Assembly (NCBI GenBank): GCA_022360735.1
Contig: JAKSCF010000763.1
Coordinates: 1 to 11,974 of the forward strand
DNA length: 11,974 nt
DNA from: Clostridia bacterium
GTDB lineage: Bacteria > Bacillota_A > Clostridia > Peptostreptococcales > JAAYPU01
Reading direction: 5' to 3'
Part shown: piece after piece, positions 1-7,136 of the stretch
Position numbering within the stretch: position 1 is the first letter of the stretch
Layout of the letters: each line of letters opens with the position of its first letter
The notes under the pieces: generated by a model
Database searches by the model: none
Seen by the model: the letters and a program-made list of their open reading frames with translations, nothing else
Told to the model about the DNA's origin: nothing
Position numbers and translations under genes: made by a program

Positions 1-33
1 CCGCGAAGGTTAATACTTTGTGGTTTATTTTTT
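1..33 (+). terminator. Rho-independent terminator of an upstream unit
   Basis: An 8-bp stem (bases 1-8 with 16-23, two G-U pairs) closes a 7-base loop and is followed at once by a T-rich tract (24-33). This is the classic intrinsic-terminator form. The stem may extend left of the window. It most likely ends transcription of a gene outside the window. It could instead be the expression platform of a riboswitch whose aptamer lies upstream, but the next start codon is about 130 bases away. Confidence 0.6.
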
Positions 34-66
34 CAGTAAATGCCCAATCACTCAATGTCTTTGAAA

Positions 67-141
67 GCCCATAGGCGCGGCAATCTTTTACCAATTTTAA
101 ATTGCTATTTTAATATAGGGAACATCCCTCTGTGGTGTTCC
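67..141 (+). promoter_or_regulatory. Structured 5' leader of the ECF-transporter gene
   Basis: Between the terminator and the start at 163 lie several small dyads: GCC/GGC (67-69 with 74-76), GCAAT/ATTGC (80-84 with 101-105), which competes with CAATT/AATTG (92-96 with 100-104), and an 8-bp hairpin (119-126 with 134-141) just before the ribosome binding site at 149-155. ECF S-component genes are often under riboswitch control, but I recognise no known aptamer class here. I see no clear promoter. Confidence 0.3.
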
Positions 142-162
142 TCTGTAGAAAGGAGATCAAAA

Positions 163-705
163 ATGAATACAAGAAAATTAGTATACAGCTCTGTATTTAT
201 AGCTTTGGGAATTATTATTCCGCAAATTTTTCACTTCATAGGAGGGCCTATGCTGGGAGGGGTCTTTTTACCCATGCACTTACCTGTAATAGCAGCCGGC
301 ATGTTATGCGGGCCGCTGGTAGGCATCATAACGGGCATCTTTTCACCTCTTTTAAGCGGTGCTATTACTGGGATGCCGCCGGTACCAAGATTATGGTTCA
401 TGGTAGCAGAGCTGGGGGTATATGGATGGGTAGCAGGCATGCTGTACTTTAAATATAAAAAAAATATATACTTTTCTCTTTTTGCTGCCATGGTATCCGG
501 AAGAGTGGTTTATGGCCTGTTAATTGCAATTGTAATACCTTTATTTGGCATAACATTACCCGGGAGTTTTAGTGTCACCGCTGCAGTAGCCAAAGGTTTA
601 CCGGGGATTATCATACAAATACTTTTATTACCGGCTATTGTTATAGTATTAGAAAGGAATATTTTTAAAAATGAATCCACTAAATCACTTGAAACAGGAA
701 CTTGA
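163..705 (+). CDS. ECF transporter S component (substrate-binding membrane subunit)
   Basis: This 180-residue integral membrane protein looks like the substrate-capture (S) subunit of an energy-coupling-factor vitamin transporter. Such subunits work with a shared EcfT and two EcfA ATPases that are usually encoded elsewhere. Visible are five to six hydrophobic segments, an Arg/Lys N-terminus before the first helix, and the family-type stretch MHLPV..AG..CGP..G near residues 40-55, followed by TGMPP and an E-x3-YG-x2-AG turn. The start at 163 is chosen because AAAGGAG (149-155) sits 7 bases before it; an in-frame ATG at 40 has no such site and would add an implausible soluble leader. The gene overlaps the next by 35 bases, so the two are co-translated. 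The substrate cannot be read from the sequence; the MHLPV/TGMPP pattern recalls folate- or pyrimidine-type S components, which is only a guess. Confidence 0.85.
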   Translation: MNTRKLVYSSVFIALGIIIPQIFHFIGGPMLGGVFLPMHLPVIAAGMLCGPLVGIITGIFSPLLSGAITGMPPVPRLWFMVAELGVYGWVAGMLYFKYKKNIYFSLFAAMVSGRVVYGLLIAIVIPLFGITLPGSFSVTAAVAKGLPGIIIQILLLPAIVIVLERNIFKNESTKSLETGT

Positions 706-1117
706 GGAAAAAGATTATACTTGTGTCATTGGAAACGAAGAAAATATTTTATTCACATCCAAGGATAAGGGCGTAAAACCCCTTTTAGATTTTTTTCAAA
801 GTGATGAATATAAAAAGCATACCAATATTTATGTAGCGGATAAAATCATAGGAAAAGGAGCAGCCTTTTTATTAATTGCAATGTCGGTCAAAGGGTTATA
901 CACGCCAATAATAAGTGAGTCAGCTCAAGATTTATTATTTAAGCATCATACGGATGTAATCAGCGGTGAAGTTGTACCTTATATAAAGAATAGAGCAGGA
1001 GATGGCCGATGTCCTATAGAATCGTCGGTAGTTAATGAAGATAATATCGAAAAAGCGCTGCAAAAAATTAACCAAACCCTTGAGAAGCTTAGAAATAATG
1101 CATTGAACAATAATTAA
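671..1117 (+). CDS. DUF1893 (TM1506-like) protein
   Basis: A soluble 148-residue protein of the DUF1893 family. The structurally known member, Thermotoga TM1506, has a fold grouped with the cytidine-deaminase-like superfamily, but no reaction is established. Family hallmarks are the glycine-rich DKIIGKGAA segment at residues 57-65 and NRAGDGRCPIESSV at 107-120, including the conserved Cys-Pro (C114). The ATG at 671 lies within the last codons of the ECF gene; AAAGGA at 653-658 serves as ribosome binding site at a longish 12-base distance, and translational coupling is likely. The context suggests a role tied to the imported metabolite, for instance salvage or modification of a pyrimidine- or pterin-like compound; this is inference. 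The Asn-rich last residues (ALNNN) are encoded by AT-rich repeat-like DNA. Confidence 0.85.
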   Translation: MNPLNHLKQELEEKDYTCVIGNEENILFTSKDKGVKPLLDFFQSDEYKKHTNIYVADKIIGKGAAFLLIAMSVKGLYTPIISESAQDLLFKHHTDVISGEVVPYIKNRAGDGRCPIESSVVNEDNIEKALQKINQTLEKLRNNALNNN

Positions 1118-1147
1118 TTTATGGAGATTTTGTTCTACAAAATCTTC
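1102..1147. repeat. Degenerate copy A of palindromic intergenic repeat
   Basis: A perfect 9-bp inverted repeat (1125-1133 with 1137-1145, 3-base loop) carries the core AGATTTTGT/ACAAAATCT, preceded by an AT-rich arm (1102-1120) that resembles the left arms of the copies near 2700, 10160 and 11710. The right arm is lost. It lies across the end of the DUF1893 gene and could act as a weak transcription-stop structure. Confidence 0.6.
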
Positions 1148-1470
1148 CCAAAATGTAGTGGTGGCTCAACCGTGGCCACCATATAATTTTCATTACAAAA
1201 TAAACAAAGGGCAATACATTTTAAATATACTAGAGCTTGACGGTCAGTGCCTAAACCTCTACAAAGTATTACCACCCTTTGGTTTTAATTCCGTTGCACT
1301 TCATTAAAACTAGTATTTCTTCATTACAAATTATATACCAAGTATCTCCTGTAGTTAATAATATGTATTCGTTCAGCAGGTCCTAATGAATTTACTAAGT
1401 ATGCATATTAGGAAATACTGTTATTCATTATCTTGTATCATCGAGAGGAACAAGGTGATGTGGTGATTTC
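1148..1470. other. Convergent intergenic region with nested inverted repeats, no recognisable gene
   Basis: This gap lies between the convergent DUF1893 and alaX genes. It holds a 7-bp hairpin TGGTGGC/GCCACCA (1159-1165 with 1175-1181). It also holds a long-range stem built from CAAAGGG/CCCTTTG (1205-1211 with 1275-1281) extended by AATAC/GTATT (1213-1217 with 1266-1270) and AAA/TTT outside. A third pairing, AGTATTTC/GAAATACT (1312-1319 with 1412-1419), encloses CCTAAT/ATTAGG (1382-1387 with 1407-1412). An 11-base direct repeat TTCATTACAAA occurs at 1189 and 1320. Short open stretches exist on both strands, but none has a start and ribosome binding site. It may be a structured RNA or a decayed mobile-element end; I cannot tell which. 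Confidence 0.35.
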
Positions 1471-2661
1471 TTAGATATTGGGATTACTATTGCTTAATAC
1501 CCCTACAATTATATCGCAAAATGCATCCATAGAAGCTTTATCATTAAAACCAACTTGTGCAGAAGTATTAGAACCCCCGCCTTTGCCTCCCAGATTTATG
1601 GCATATTTTTTAACCAGTTGTCCAAATTGTATATCGGAAGAAGACATGTTATGAGCCAGTACGACAGCATGGTGAGAATCAGATACAAGTACTAATATTT
1701 TACTAGAGTTATTCAGAGTTCTTTTAATAATATTTTGCAGTACGTCTGTGCCATAATCCTGATAACGAAGCATAATAAAATCTTTTTCAAACATACCTAT
1801 TTTTTCAGCTTCCAGCTTACTGATAGAATTTTTATAATCTGTAAGTTCTTTTCTTATGGATTTATTCTTCTCTTCTTCTTTTTTTATTTTTTCAATAATA
1901 TTGCTGGAATTTCCAGAATGCATCCTATAGAGCTCAGTGGCAATTTCATGCTTAAATTGATAATCCCTTAATGCTCTTTGTCCACATTTAAAATAAATTC
2001 GGGTCATTCCTTTATATTTTTCATATTTAGTGATTTTGATGATGCCAACTTCCCCTGTATAAGAAGGATGCGTACCACAACAAGCAATACAATCTGTATT
2101 TTCAATTGTTACTATTTTTATATCTTCTGATACATTAAGGGACTTTCTCAAAGAATGTTTATCAGCTTCATCTTTACTATCAAGAAAAGTTGTATGTATG
2201 GGATAATTATTATACACGGCAGTATTGGCTAAATTCTCTACACGTTCTATTATTTCATGATCTATATTTTGTATGTCAATATCCATAGTAACAGTATCAC
2301 TGCTCATATGGAATCCTTTATTAGCTGCTCCATATTCACTAAAAAAGATGCCGGATAAAATATGTTCGCCGCAATGATTTTGCATCATATCCAAACGATG
2401 CGCCCAGTCGATTTGACAATGAACTTGTTTGGTTGCCGGAATAGAAGCGACTTGATGGTAGATAACGCCATCCTTTTCAATAACACGCTTTACATCACAT
2501 CCTCCGATAGTGCCTTGATCTCCCGGTTGACCACCTGCTCTAGGCGAAAAAATAGTTTGATCCAATATAATAAATTGATCATCATCATGGTCATGTATAT
2601 CAACGATCTGACTATAACATTCGGTTAAATAAACATCTTCATGAAAAAGTTTAACGGTCAT
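1471..2661 (-). CDS. alaX: Long-form alanyl-tRNA editing protein AlaX
   Basis: A 396-residue free-standing editing protein that deacylates tRNA(Ala) mischarged with serine or glycine, backing up the editing domain of alanyl-tRNA synthetase. In order: an N-terminal barrel with SPRAGGQPGDQG (39-50), the zinc/editing centre HCGEH (H96, H100) and CIACCGTH (C191-H198, giving the C-x3-H pair C194/H198), a charged helical, probably coiled-coil, stretch at about 255-290, and a C-terminal DHHA1 domain with GGKGGGS (358-364). Presence of the DHHA1 domain and the length mark the long AlaX form rather than the short one. The start is set by GAGGAGG (plus-strand 2667-2673) five bases before the ATG. The gene is monocistronic on the minus strand and has its own promoter at 2781-2809; its leader is a palindromic repeat. 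No missing key residue is seen. Confidence 0.93.
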   Translation of the reverse strand: MTVKLFHEDVYLTECYSQIVDIHDHDDDQFIILDQTIFSPRAGGQPGDQGTIGGCDVKRVIEKDGVIYHQVASIPATKQVHCQIDWAHRLDMMQNHCGEHILSGIFFSEYGAANKGFHMSSDTVTMDIDIQNIDHEIIERVENLANTAVYNNYPIHTTFLDSKDEADKHSLRKSLNVSEDIKIVTIENTDCIACCGTHPSYTGEVGIIKITKYEKYKGMTRIYFKCGQRALRDYQFKHEIATELYRMHSGNSSNIIEKIKKEEEKNKSIRKELTDYKNSISKLEAEKIGMFEKDFIMLRYQDYGTDVLQNIIKRTLNNSSKILVLVSDSHHAVVLAHNMSSSDIQFGQLVKKYAINLGGKGGGSNTSAQVGFNDKASMDAFCDIIVGVLSNSNPNI

Positions 2662-2675
2662 AATAACCTCCTCTT

Positions 2676-2775
2676 TAATTAATAATTGATAATTAATAAT
2701 GAATAATTATTGATGATTTTGTTTCACAAAATCTCCTCTTTAACTATTAATTATTCATTGTTCATTATTAATTAC
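2676..2775. repeat. Copy B (short form) of palindromic intergenic repeat
   Basis: About 100 bp of near-palindrome. The left AT-rich arm (2677-2711) is roughly the reverse complement of the right arm (2740-2774), around a central 8-bp hairpin GATTTTGT/ACAAAATC (2715-2722 with 2726-2733). The right arm shares an identical 20-base run with the copy at 11798-11817. The whole thing lies in the alaX leader. It has no coding capacity and looks like a MITE-type or other non-autonomous repeat. Confidence 0.8.
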
Positions 2776-2780
2776 TATTG

Positions 2781-2809
2781 ATTCTATAGTAAGTCTCATA
2801 AATAGTCAA
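2781..2809 (-). promoter_or_regulatory. Sigma-A-type promoter of alaX
   Basis: Read on the minus strand: -35 TTGACT (plus 2804-2809), a 17-base spacer and -10 TAGAAT (plus 2781-2786), each hexamer 5 of 6 to consensus. The predicted start near 2774 falls at the very edge of the palindromic repeat, so the alaX leader of about 113 bases consists almost only of that repeat. Confidence 0.65.
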
Positions 2810-2866
2810 AATTCAGAAAAATAGATTTTTTTAAGGCAATAAGTAGTATTAAAAAAAAACTTTCTG

Positions 2867-2872
2867 TATAAT
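2867..2872 (+). promoter_or_regulatory. Possible -10 element for the AI-2E/dcd transcription unit
   Basis: A perfect TATAAT preceded by TG lies about 75 bases before the start codon at 2945. No good -35 hexamer is seen 16-18 bases upstream, where an A-run lies instead. A weak AACCC/GGGTT dyad follows in the leader. A start near 2880 is plausible but not proven. Confidence 0.35.
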
Positions 2873-2944
2873 AAAAACATAAAGATTTTAAAACCCTGGT
2901 TTTTGTAGTTTATTGTGAATAATCTGGGTTAAAGGATGAAACTT

Positions 2945-4114
2945 ATGAAAAACATTTATGACTCCAAAAGTTGGTTATCGACTTTACGGCTATTAATCCT
3001 TATTGTCATTACCATTATTGTATATAAGTTCATGGATAATGCTGATGATGTATATATCAATGCCGGAGAAAAAGTAGGCAAAATAATCAGTTCTGCCAAA
3101 CCATTTGTTTTTGGCGCCATTATAGCATACATATTCAATCCTGTTGTAGAGTTTTTTGATAAAATAGTCATATCAAGAATCTTTTTTGATAAAATGAAAC
3201 CAAAGCTTAGACGAGCCATTAGTACTTTATGTATCTATACAATATTGGTGTACCTAATAGTATCTGCAATGGTATATATTCTTCCCGAAGTGGTGACCAG
3301 TGTTACAGATTTATTTGAAGAATTACCGGAAATATTAGATAAGGGACAACAAATGCTGCTGGAATTTAACAATAATGTTTATAGTGGAGACGCAGATATA
3401 CTGACAGTGAAGATTGCGGATTTCATTAATTCAATATTTGAAACTGTAGAAAATAAAGCGACAACCATTACCAGTACAGTTATCTTTAGTGCTATTTCTT
3501 TTACCACCAATACAATTGTGGTGATTTTATCATTGATTGCTTCTGCCTATTTCATTATATCAAAGGATGTATGGGTGGAAGGGTCAAAAAAAATTGTAAA
3601 AGGATTATTTGGGAAAAAAGCAATTGTCAGATACAATATCTTCTGGAAAAAAATGAACCGTACTTTTATTAAATATGTTTTAGGCAAAGCGCTTGCTTCA
3701 GCTATATTGGGCATAGTATGTTTCGTTGGTCTGATTGTATTAAAGAGTCCGTACACAATGCTGATAAGCGTTGTTTTTGCAGCGACTAACATGATTCCCT
3801 ACTTTGGACCATTTATTGGAGAAGCGGTAGGAGGTATATTAGTCGCTTTAATTGACCCATGGCTGGGGTTATGGGTTTTTCTCTTTCTGTTGCTGCTACA
3901 GTTTGTGGATGCATTATTTCTTACACCAAAGATGGTTGGGGATTCCTTGAAAATCAGTCCTATATGGATCATGTTCTCTGTTATCTTAGGCGGCAAGCTT
4001 TTTGGTATTCCAGGAATGTTCTTTGGGGCACCAATCACAGCGGTAATTTTAGATATTCTGAATTACAGACTCAATAAAAAGCTAATATTACAAAATAGTA
4101 CAAATAAAAACTGA
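2945..4114 (+). CDS. AI-2E family (PerM/UPF0118) membrane protein
   Basis: A 389-residue polytopic membrane protein of the AI-2E transporter family. Characterised relatives include E. coli TqsA (autoinducer-2 export) and some Na+/H+ antiporters, so the substrate is open. Two or three helices lie in the N-terminal 70 residues ([12 protein letters not shown], then [14 protein letters not shown]). A soluble, acidic, helical middle part follows (about residues 110-160). The C-terminal helices include the family-typical [16 protein letters not shown] and the closing [14 protein letters not shown]. An ATG at 2936 is in frame, but it overlaps the AAAGGA site (2931-2936), which is spaced 8 bases from the ATG at 2945; I therefore use 2945. 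The stop codon overlaps the next gene's ribosome binding site, so it is co-transcribed with dcd. Confidence 0.88.
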   Translation: MKNIYDSKSWLSTLRLLILIVITIIVYKFMDNADDVYINAGEKVGKIISSAKPFVFGAIIAYIFNPVVEFFDKIVISRIFFDKMKPKLRRAISTLCIYTILVYLIVSAMVYILPEVVTSVTDLFEELPEILDKGQQMLLEFNNNVYSGDADILTVKIADFINSIFETVENKATTITSTVIFSAISFTTNTIVVILSLIASAYFIISKDVWVEGSKKIVKGLFGKKAIVRYNIFWKKMNRTFIKYVLGKALASAILGIVCFVGLIVLKSPYTMLISVVFAATNMIPYFGPFIGEAVGGILVALIDPWLGLWVFLFLLLLQFVDALFLTPKMVGDSLKISPIWIMFSVILGGKLFGIPGMFFGAPITAVILDILNYRLNKKLILQNSTNKN

Positions 4115-4122
4115 GGTGTAAA

Positions 4123-4653
4123 ATGATACTATCGGATGGAACCATAAAAAAATATTTAAAGCAAGGTGACTTAAAAATTGAGCCAATCATTGAAGAACAA
4201 ATTCAGCCTGCATCAGTTGATTTAAGACTGGGGAATCATTTTTTGAAGGTAGATGAAAATACGGTTGAATCCATGTCATTGGATAAAGAAATTAAGTACT
4301 TGGAATTTACAAGTAACGAAGTGATTATTCCGCCCCACTCTTTCTTATTAGCAACAACATTGGAGTACATAAAACTTCCTAATAATTTAACGGCTTTTGT
4401 AGAAGGACGAAGCTCTATAGGTAGAATTGGTCTTTTTATTCAAAATGCTGGATGGGTAGATCCAGGATTTGAAGGAGAGATTACTTTGGAATTATACAAT
4501 GCTAATAGATTACCTATAAAGTTAACGTCAGGTCGAAGAGTTTGTCAGTTGGTTTTTGCCGAAATGGATAAAGAAGCGGTATGCCCCTATAACGGAAAAT
4601 ATCAAAAACAGAAAAGTGCGACAGGCAGTAGAGTCTATATGGATAAGAAATAA
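4123..4653 (+). CDS. dcd: dCTP deaminase (Dcd/DUT family)
   Basis: A 176-residue trimeric nucleotide hydrolase-fold enzyme that converts dCTP to dUTP (or, in bifunctional members, directly to dUMP), feeding thymidylate synthesis. Visible motifs are [10 protein letters not shown] (28-37), [10 protein letters not shown] (94-103), [18 protein letters not shown] (109-126) with the catalytic-type glutamate at E123, and the C-terminal K-x-QKQ...GSR lid (159-170) that closes over the nucleotide. Length is normal for the family. Mono- versus bifunctional activity cannot be decided by eye. GAGGTG at 4113-4118 overlaps the previous stop and lies 4 bases before the ATG, so the two genes form a tight operon. 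Confidence 0.92.
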   Translation: MILSDGTIKKYLKQGDLKIEPIIEEQIQPASVDLRLGNHFLKVDENTVESMSLDKEIKYLEFTSNEVIIPPHSFLLATTLEYIKLPNNLTAFVEGRSSIGRIGLFIQNAGWVDPGFEGEITLELYNANRLPIKLTSGRRVCQLVFAEMDKEAVCPYNGKYQKQKSATGSRVYMDKK

Positions 4654-4680
4654 CAAAATGTTACATTAAGAAGAAAAAAT

Positions 4681-4737
4681 CCCCCCTGCTTTCATATTTG
4701 ATTTTGACGCGAATAAAATAATATGGAGACAGGGGGG
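4681..4737 (+). promoter_or_regulatory. Long hairpin burying the cwlD ribosome binding site
   Basis: CCCCCCTG (4681-4688) pairs with CAGGGGGG (4730-4737). After one C-A mismatch the stem continues with 4690-4698 against 4720-4728 and then 4701-4705 against 4715-4719, 22 pairs in all. The only plausible ribosome binding site of cwlD, AGGGGGG (4731-4737), lies in the 3' arm. Inside the hairpin, TTCATATT (4691-4698) and AATAAAAT (4712-4719), 13 bases apart, resemble a sigma-E-type sporulation promoter. On the opposite strand the structure is followed by a T-rich run and would look like a terminator, but no gene there needs one. Confidence 0.55.
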
Positions 4738-4747
4738 CAATTTATAT

Positions 4748-5488
4748 ATGTTGATTGTAATCAAGAAGAAAGTCATCATTACGAGTTTTTTAGCGGTAAT
4801 GTTTGGGATATTCATACTATTCAATTTTGAATCGGTAATGGAAGTATTTGACACAAAGTACTTGAGTGTAGTGGTCATTGATCCAGGTCATGGAGGAATA
4901 GATGGCGGTGCAGTTAGTTCAACGGGAGTTAGAGAAAGTGATATTAATTTAGCCATTTCTTTAAAATTAAAAAGTATATTTGAAGAAAATGGATGGAAAG
5001 TTGTTATGACCAGAGAAAAAGATGAAGGCCTTTATTCAGGAAATGGTAGCATACGCAGTAAAAAAATGCAGGACCTTGTAAACCGGAAGAAATTAATTGA
5101 CAAAGCGGAGCCTGACTATGTTTTTATTATCCACCTTAACAGTTTCCCACAATCATCCTGCTATGGAGCACAAACCTTTTATCCCAGTCATTCACCGGAG
5201 AGCAAGCTGCTGGCAGCAGAGGTACAGAAAGCTTTACTTGAGGGTATTGATAATGGCAATCATCGCCAAATCAAAGCTAAAAATGATATTTTACTTTTAA
5301 AAAATGTGAAAGTACCTACTGTCCTGGTGGAATGCGGCTTTTTATCCAACAGCAATGAAGCTCAATTGCTTCAAACAGATGATTACCAAATGAAATTGTC
5401 TGAATGTATATATAAAGGACTTTTAGAATATTGTGAGGTTACAAATAATCCTCCAAAGAAAAGTATAGACTATGTAGTGAATGAATAA
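4748..5488 (+). CDS. cwlD: Germination-specific N-acetylmuramoyl-L-alanine amidase CwlD
   Basis: A 246-residue membrane-anchored Amidase_3 enzyme. In spore formers CwlD removes the peptide from muramic acid so that PdaA can make the muramic-delta-lactam of the spore cortex, needed for later cortex lysis. A basic N-terminus and one hydrophobic anchor (about 9-27) are followed by the catalytic domain with the zinc set H48 (DPGHGG), E63, H129 (IIHLNS) and the catalytic E195 (VECGFLSN). The stretch NSFPQSS..GAQTFYPS (131-147) is typical of CwlD rather than of vegetative amidases. The site AGGGGGG lies 10 bases before the ATG and is occluded by a hairpin. It sits 94 bases after dcd and 32 bases before the next gene. 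It is the best evidence that the host forms spores. Confidence 0.93.
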   Translation: MLIVIKKKVIITSFLAVMFGIFILFNFESVMEVFDTKYLSVVVIDPGHGGIDGGAVSSTGVRESDINLAISLKLKSIFEENGWKVVMTREKDEGLYSGNGSIRSKKMQDLVNRKKLIDKAEPDYVFIIHLNSFPQSSCYGAQTFYPSHSPESKLLAAEVQKALLEGIDNGNHRQIKAKNDILLLKNVKVPTVLVECGFLSNSNEAQLLQTDDYQMKLSECIYKGLLEYCEVTNNPPKKSIDYVVNE

Positions 5489-5520
5489 TGTAAATAAGTA
5501 ATAAATGGAGATGATTAAAA

Positions 5521-6930
5521 ATGGGTAAAATACTGGGTGCATATTTAATGCCTCATCCGCCGGTTATTATACCGGATGTAGGAAAAGGACAAGAACAGAA
5601 AATTGAAAAAACCATTAAGGCTTTAAACAAGATGGGTGAAGACATAGCTGAGAAAAAGCCCCATACGATTATTTTGATTTCACCTCATGGGGCATTCTTT
5701 AAAGATGCCATATCTATTATGGGCATTTCAACTTTAAAAGGTGATCTCAGTCGATTTGGTGCAAAAAATGTAAAGATTGAAAAAGAAAATAACCTGGACT
5801 TTGTCAAAGAGCTTGATGGTGAAGCTTGGGAACAAGGAGTACCAACTGTTTTATTAGATGAAGAAAGAATAAGAGATTACAAATTAAATACAGATTTGGA
5901 CCATGGAGCAGTGGTGCCGTTGTATTTTGTGGAAAAAGTGTACAAACCGTACCAATTGGTTCATATCAACTATGGCATGATCCCCAGAGAAGAACAATAT
6001 CATTTTGGGAAAATCATTGCAGAAAGCCTAGCCTTCACTTCTAATGATGCTGTGATCATTGCAAGTGGAGATTTATCCCATAAATTAACGCCTGATGCAC
6101 CTGCAGGGTATCATCCTAGTGGCCAGCAATTTGATAAAACCATAATAAAGCTCATCCAAGAGGGTGATGTAGAAGGTATCTTTTCTTTGGAGGACAGCAT
6201 TGTAACTGAGGCAGGAGAATGCGGATTGAGCTCTATAGATATTATGCTTGGCGCTTTTGATGGTTGGCGCATTTCCACAGATGTTTTATCCTATGAGGGG
6301 CCTTTTGGTGTAGGTTATGGTACTGCGATTATTCAGCCTGTGGAGAAAGATCAAAATAGATTGTTTTTAGATTGCTTAAAAAAGAAGTCCGATGAAAAAA
6401 TCCTTTTAATACGTGAAAGGGAAGACCCGTTGGTAAGGCTTGCACGGAGGGCTTTAGAGGCTTATGTCAATGAGCAAATCACAATAGATTTACCAAGTTA
6501 TACACAAGAAGATTTAAAGACCAAAAAAGCCGGTGTTTTTGTTTCAATTAAAAAAGATGGACAACTCAGAGGCTGCATTGGGACAACACAGCCTGTGGAA
6601 AACAATATTGGTAAAGAAATCATTAGAAATTCAATACATTCAGGCACTCAGGATCCTAGATTTTATCCAGTTGATAGAGATGAATTAGAACAATTGGTAT
6701 ACTCAGTGGATGTTCTGGGAGAACCTGAGGAAATATTCAGCAAAGAAGAGCTTGATGTCAAAAAATATGGTGTTATTGTGGAAAAAGGATTTAGAAAAGG
6801 ATTGTTGCTTCCAAACCTTGAAGGTGTTGAAACTATAGAGGATCAGCTAAATATTGCACTTAAAAAAGCAAATATCACCAAAGACGAAAAATATAAAATG
6901 TACAGGTTTAAAGTAGAAAGACATAAATAA
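5521..6930 (+). CDS. AmmeMemoRadiSam protein: LigB/Memo-like domain fused to AMMECR1
   Basis: A 469-residue fusion of two parts of the AmmeMemoRadiSam system, whose reaction is unknown. Residues 1-275 form a class III extradiol-dioxygenase/Memo-like fold with a likely metal site: H12 (MPHPP), H56 (ISPHG), H187 (SGDLSH) and C234 (GECG), reminiscent of the His/His/His/Cys set in human MEMO1. H128 (LDHG) is also near-invariant looking. Residues 300-469 are an AMMECR1 domain with its signature LRGCIG (349-354) and a QDPRFYPV segment (377-384). The ATG at 5521 is preceded by TGGAG at 5506-5510. It follows cwlD by 32 bases and is probably co-transcribed. The third member, the radical SAM enzyme, begins 250 bases downstream behind its own putative promoter. 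Confidence 0.9.
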   Translation: MGKILGAYLMPHPPVIIPDVGKGQEQKIEKTIKALNKMGEDIAEKKPHTIILISPHGAFFKDAISIMGISTLKGDLSRFGAKNVKIEKENNLDFVKELDGEAWEQGVPTVLLDEERIRDYKLNTDLDHGAVVPLYFVEKVYKPYQLVHINYGMIPREEQYHFGKIIAESLAFTSNDAVIIASGDLSHKLTPDAPAGYHPSGQQFDKTIIKLIQEGDVEGIFSLEDSIVTEAGECGLSSIDIMLGAFDGWRISTDVLSYEGPFGVGYGTAIIQPVEKDQNRLFLDCLKKKSDEKILLIREREDPLVRLARRALEAYVNEQITIDLPSYTQEDLKTKKAGVFVSIKKDGQLRGCIGTTQPVENNIGKEIIRNSIHSGTQDPRFYPVDRDELEQLVYSVDVLGEPEEIFSKEELDVKKYGVIVEKGFRKGLLLPNLEGVETIEDQLNIALKKANITKDEKYKMYRFKVERHK

Positions 6931-6941
6931 ATTATTCAAAC

Positions 6942-7136
6942 TGTGGATAACTTGTTGATAAAAAAAACGGTGTACTGCTAAAGGTTAGTTATTTCAATGG
7001 ATTAAAGGGTAATTTGTTTTCCACACTAGTTTTGGGATATTTGTTTCTAACAGTTAAATTCTTATGTGGAAAACTAATGAAAAGGTGTATTTTGTTTGTG
7101 ATGACATGTTGATAAATATTTCGACAAATATTCACA
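6942..7136. promoter_or_regulatory. Cluster of DnaA-box-like 9-mers
   Basis: Six 9-mers match or nearly match the DnaA box TTATCCACA (or TTWTNCACA) within 195 bases. They are TGTGGATAA at 6942 (perfect, reverse), TGTTGATAA at 6953 and again at 7107 (one mismatch), TTTTCCACA at 7017, TGTGGAAAA at 7065 and ATATTCACA at 7128 (one mismatch). The first two are in the same orientation and 11 bases apart, one helical turn. No dnaA, dnaN or rnpA gene is in the window, so this is more likely an oriC-independent DnaA-binding cluster than the origin itself. Confidence 0.5.

Noticed and set aside
35..162. Thiamine-pyrophosphate riboswitch before the ECF gene, suggested by TAGGGAA near 116-122
   Set aside because: The CTGAGA element and the ACCTGATCTGG-type half are absent, so only a short chance match remains.
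40..162. Upstream ATG start for the ECF S component
   Set aside because: No ribosome binding site, and it would add a 41-residue soluble leader to a membrane protein whose family starts at the first helix; the site at 149-155 fits the ATG at 163.
1148..1470. Small protein gene in the convergent gap (open stretches of about 40-50 codons on both strands)
   Set aside because: No start codon with a ribosome binding site precedes either stretch, and the encoded residues match nothing I recognise.
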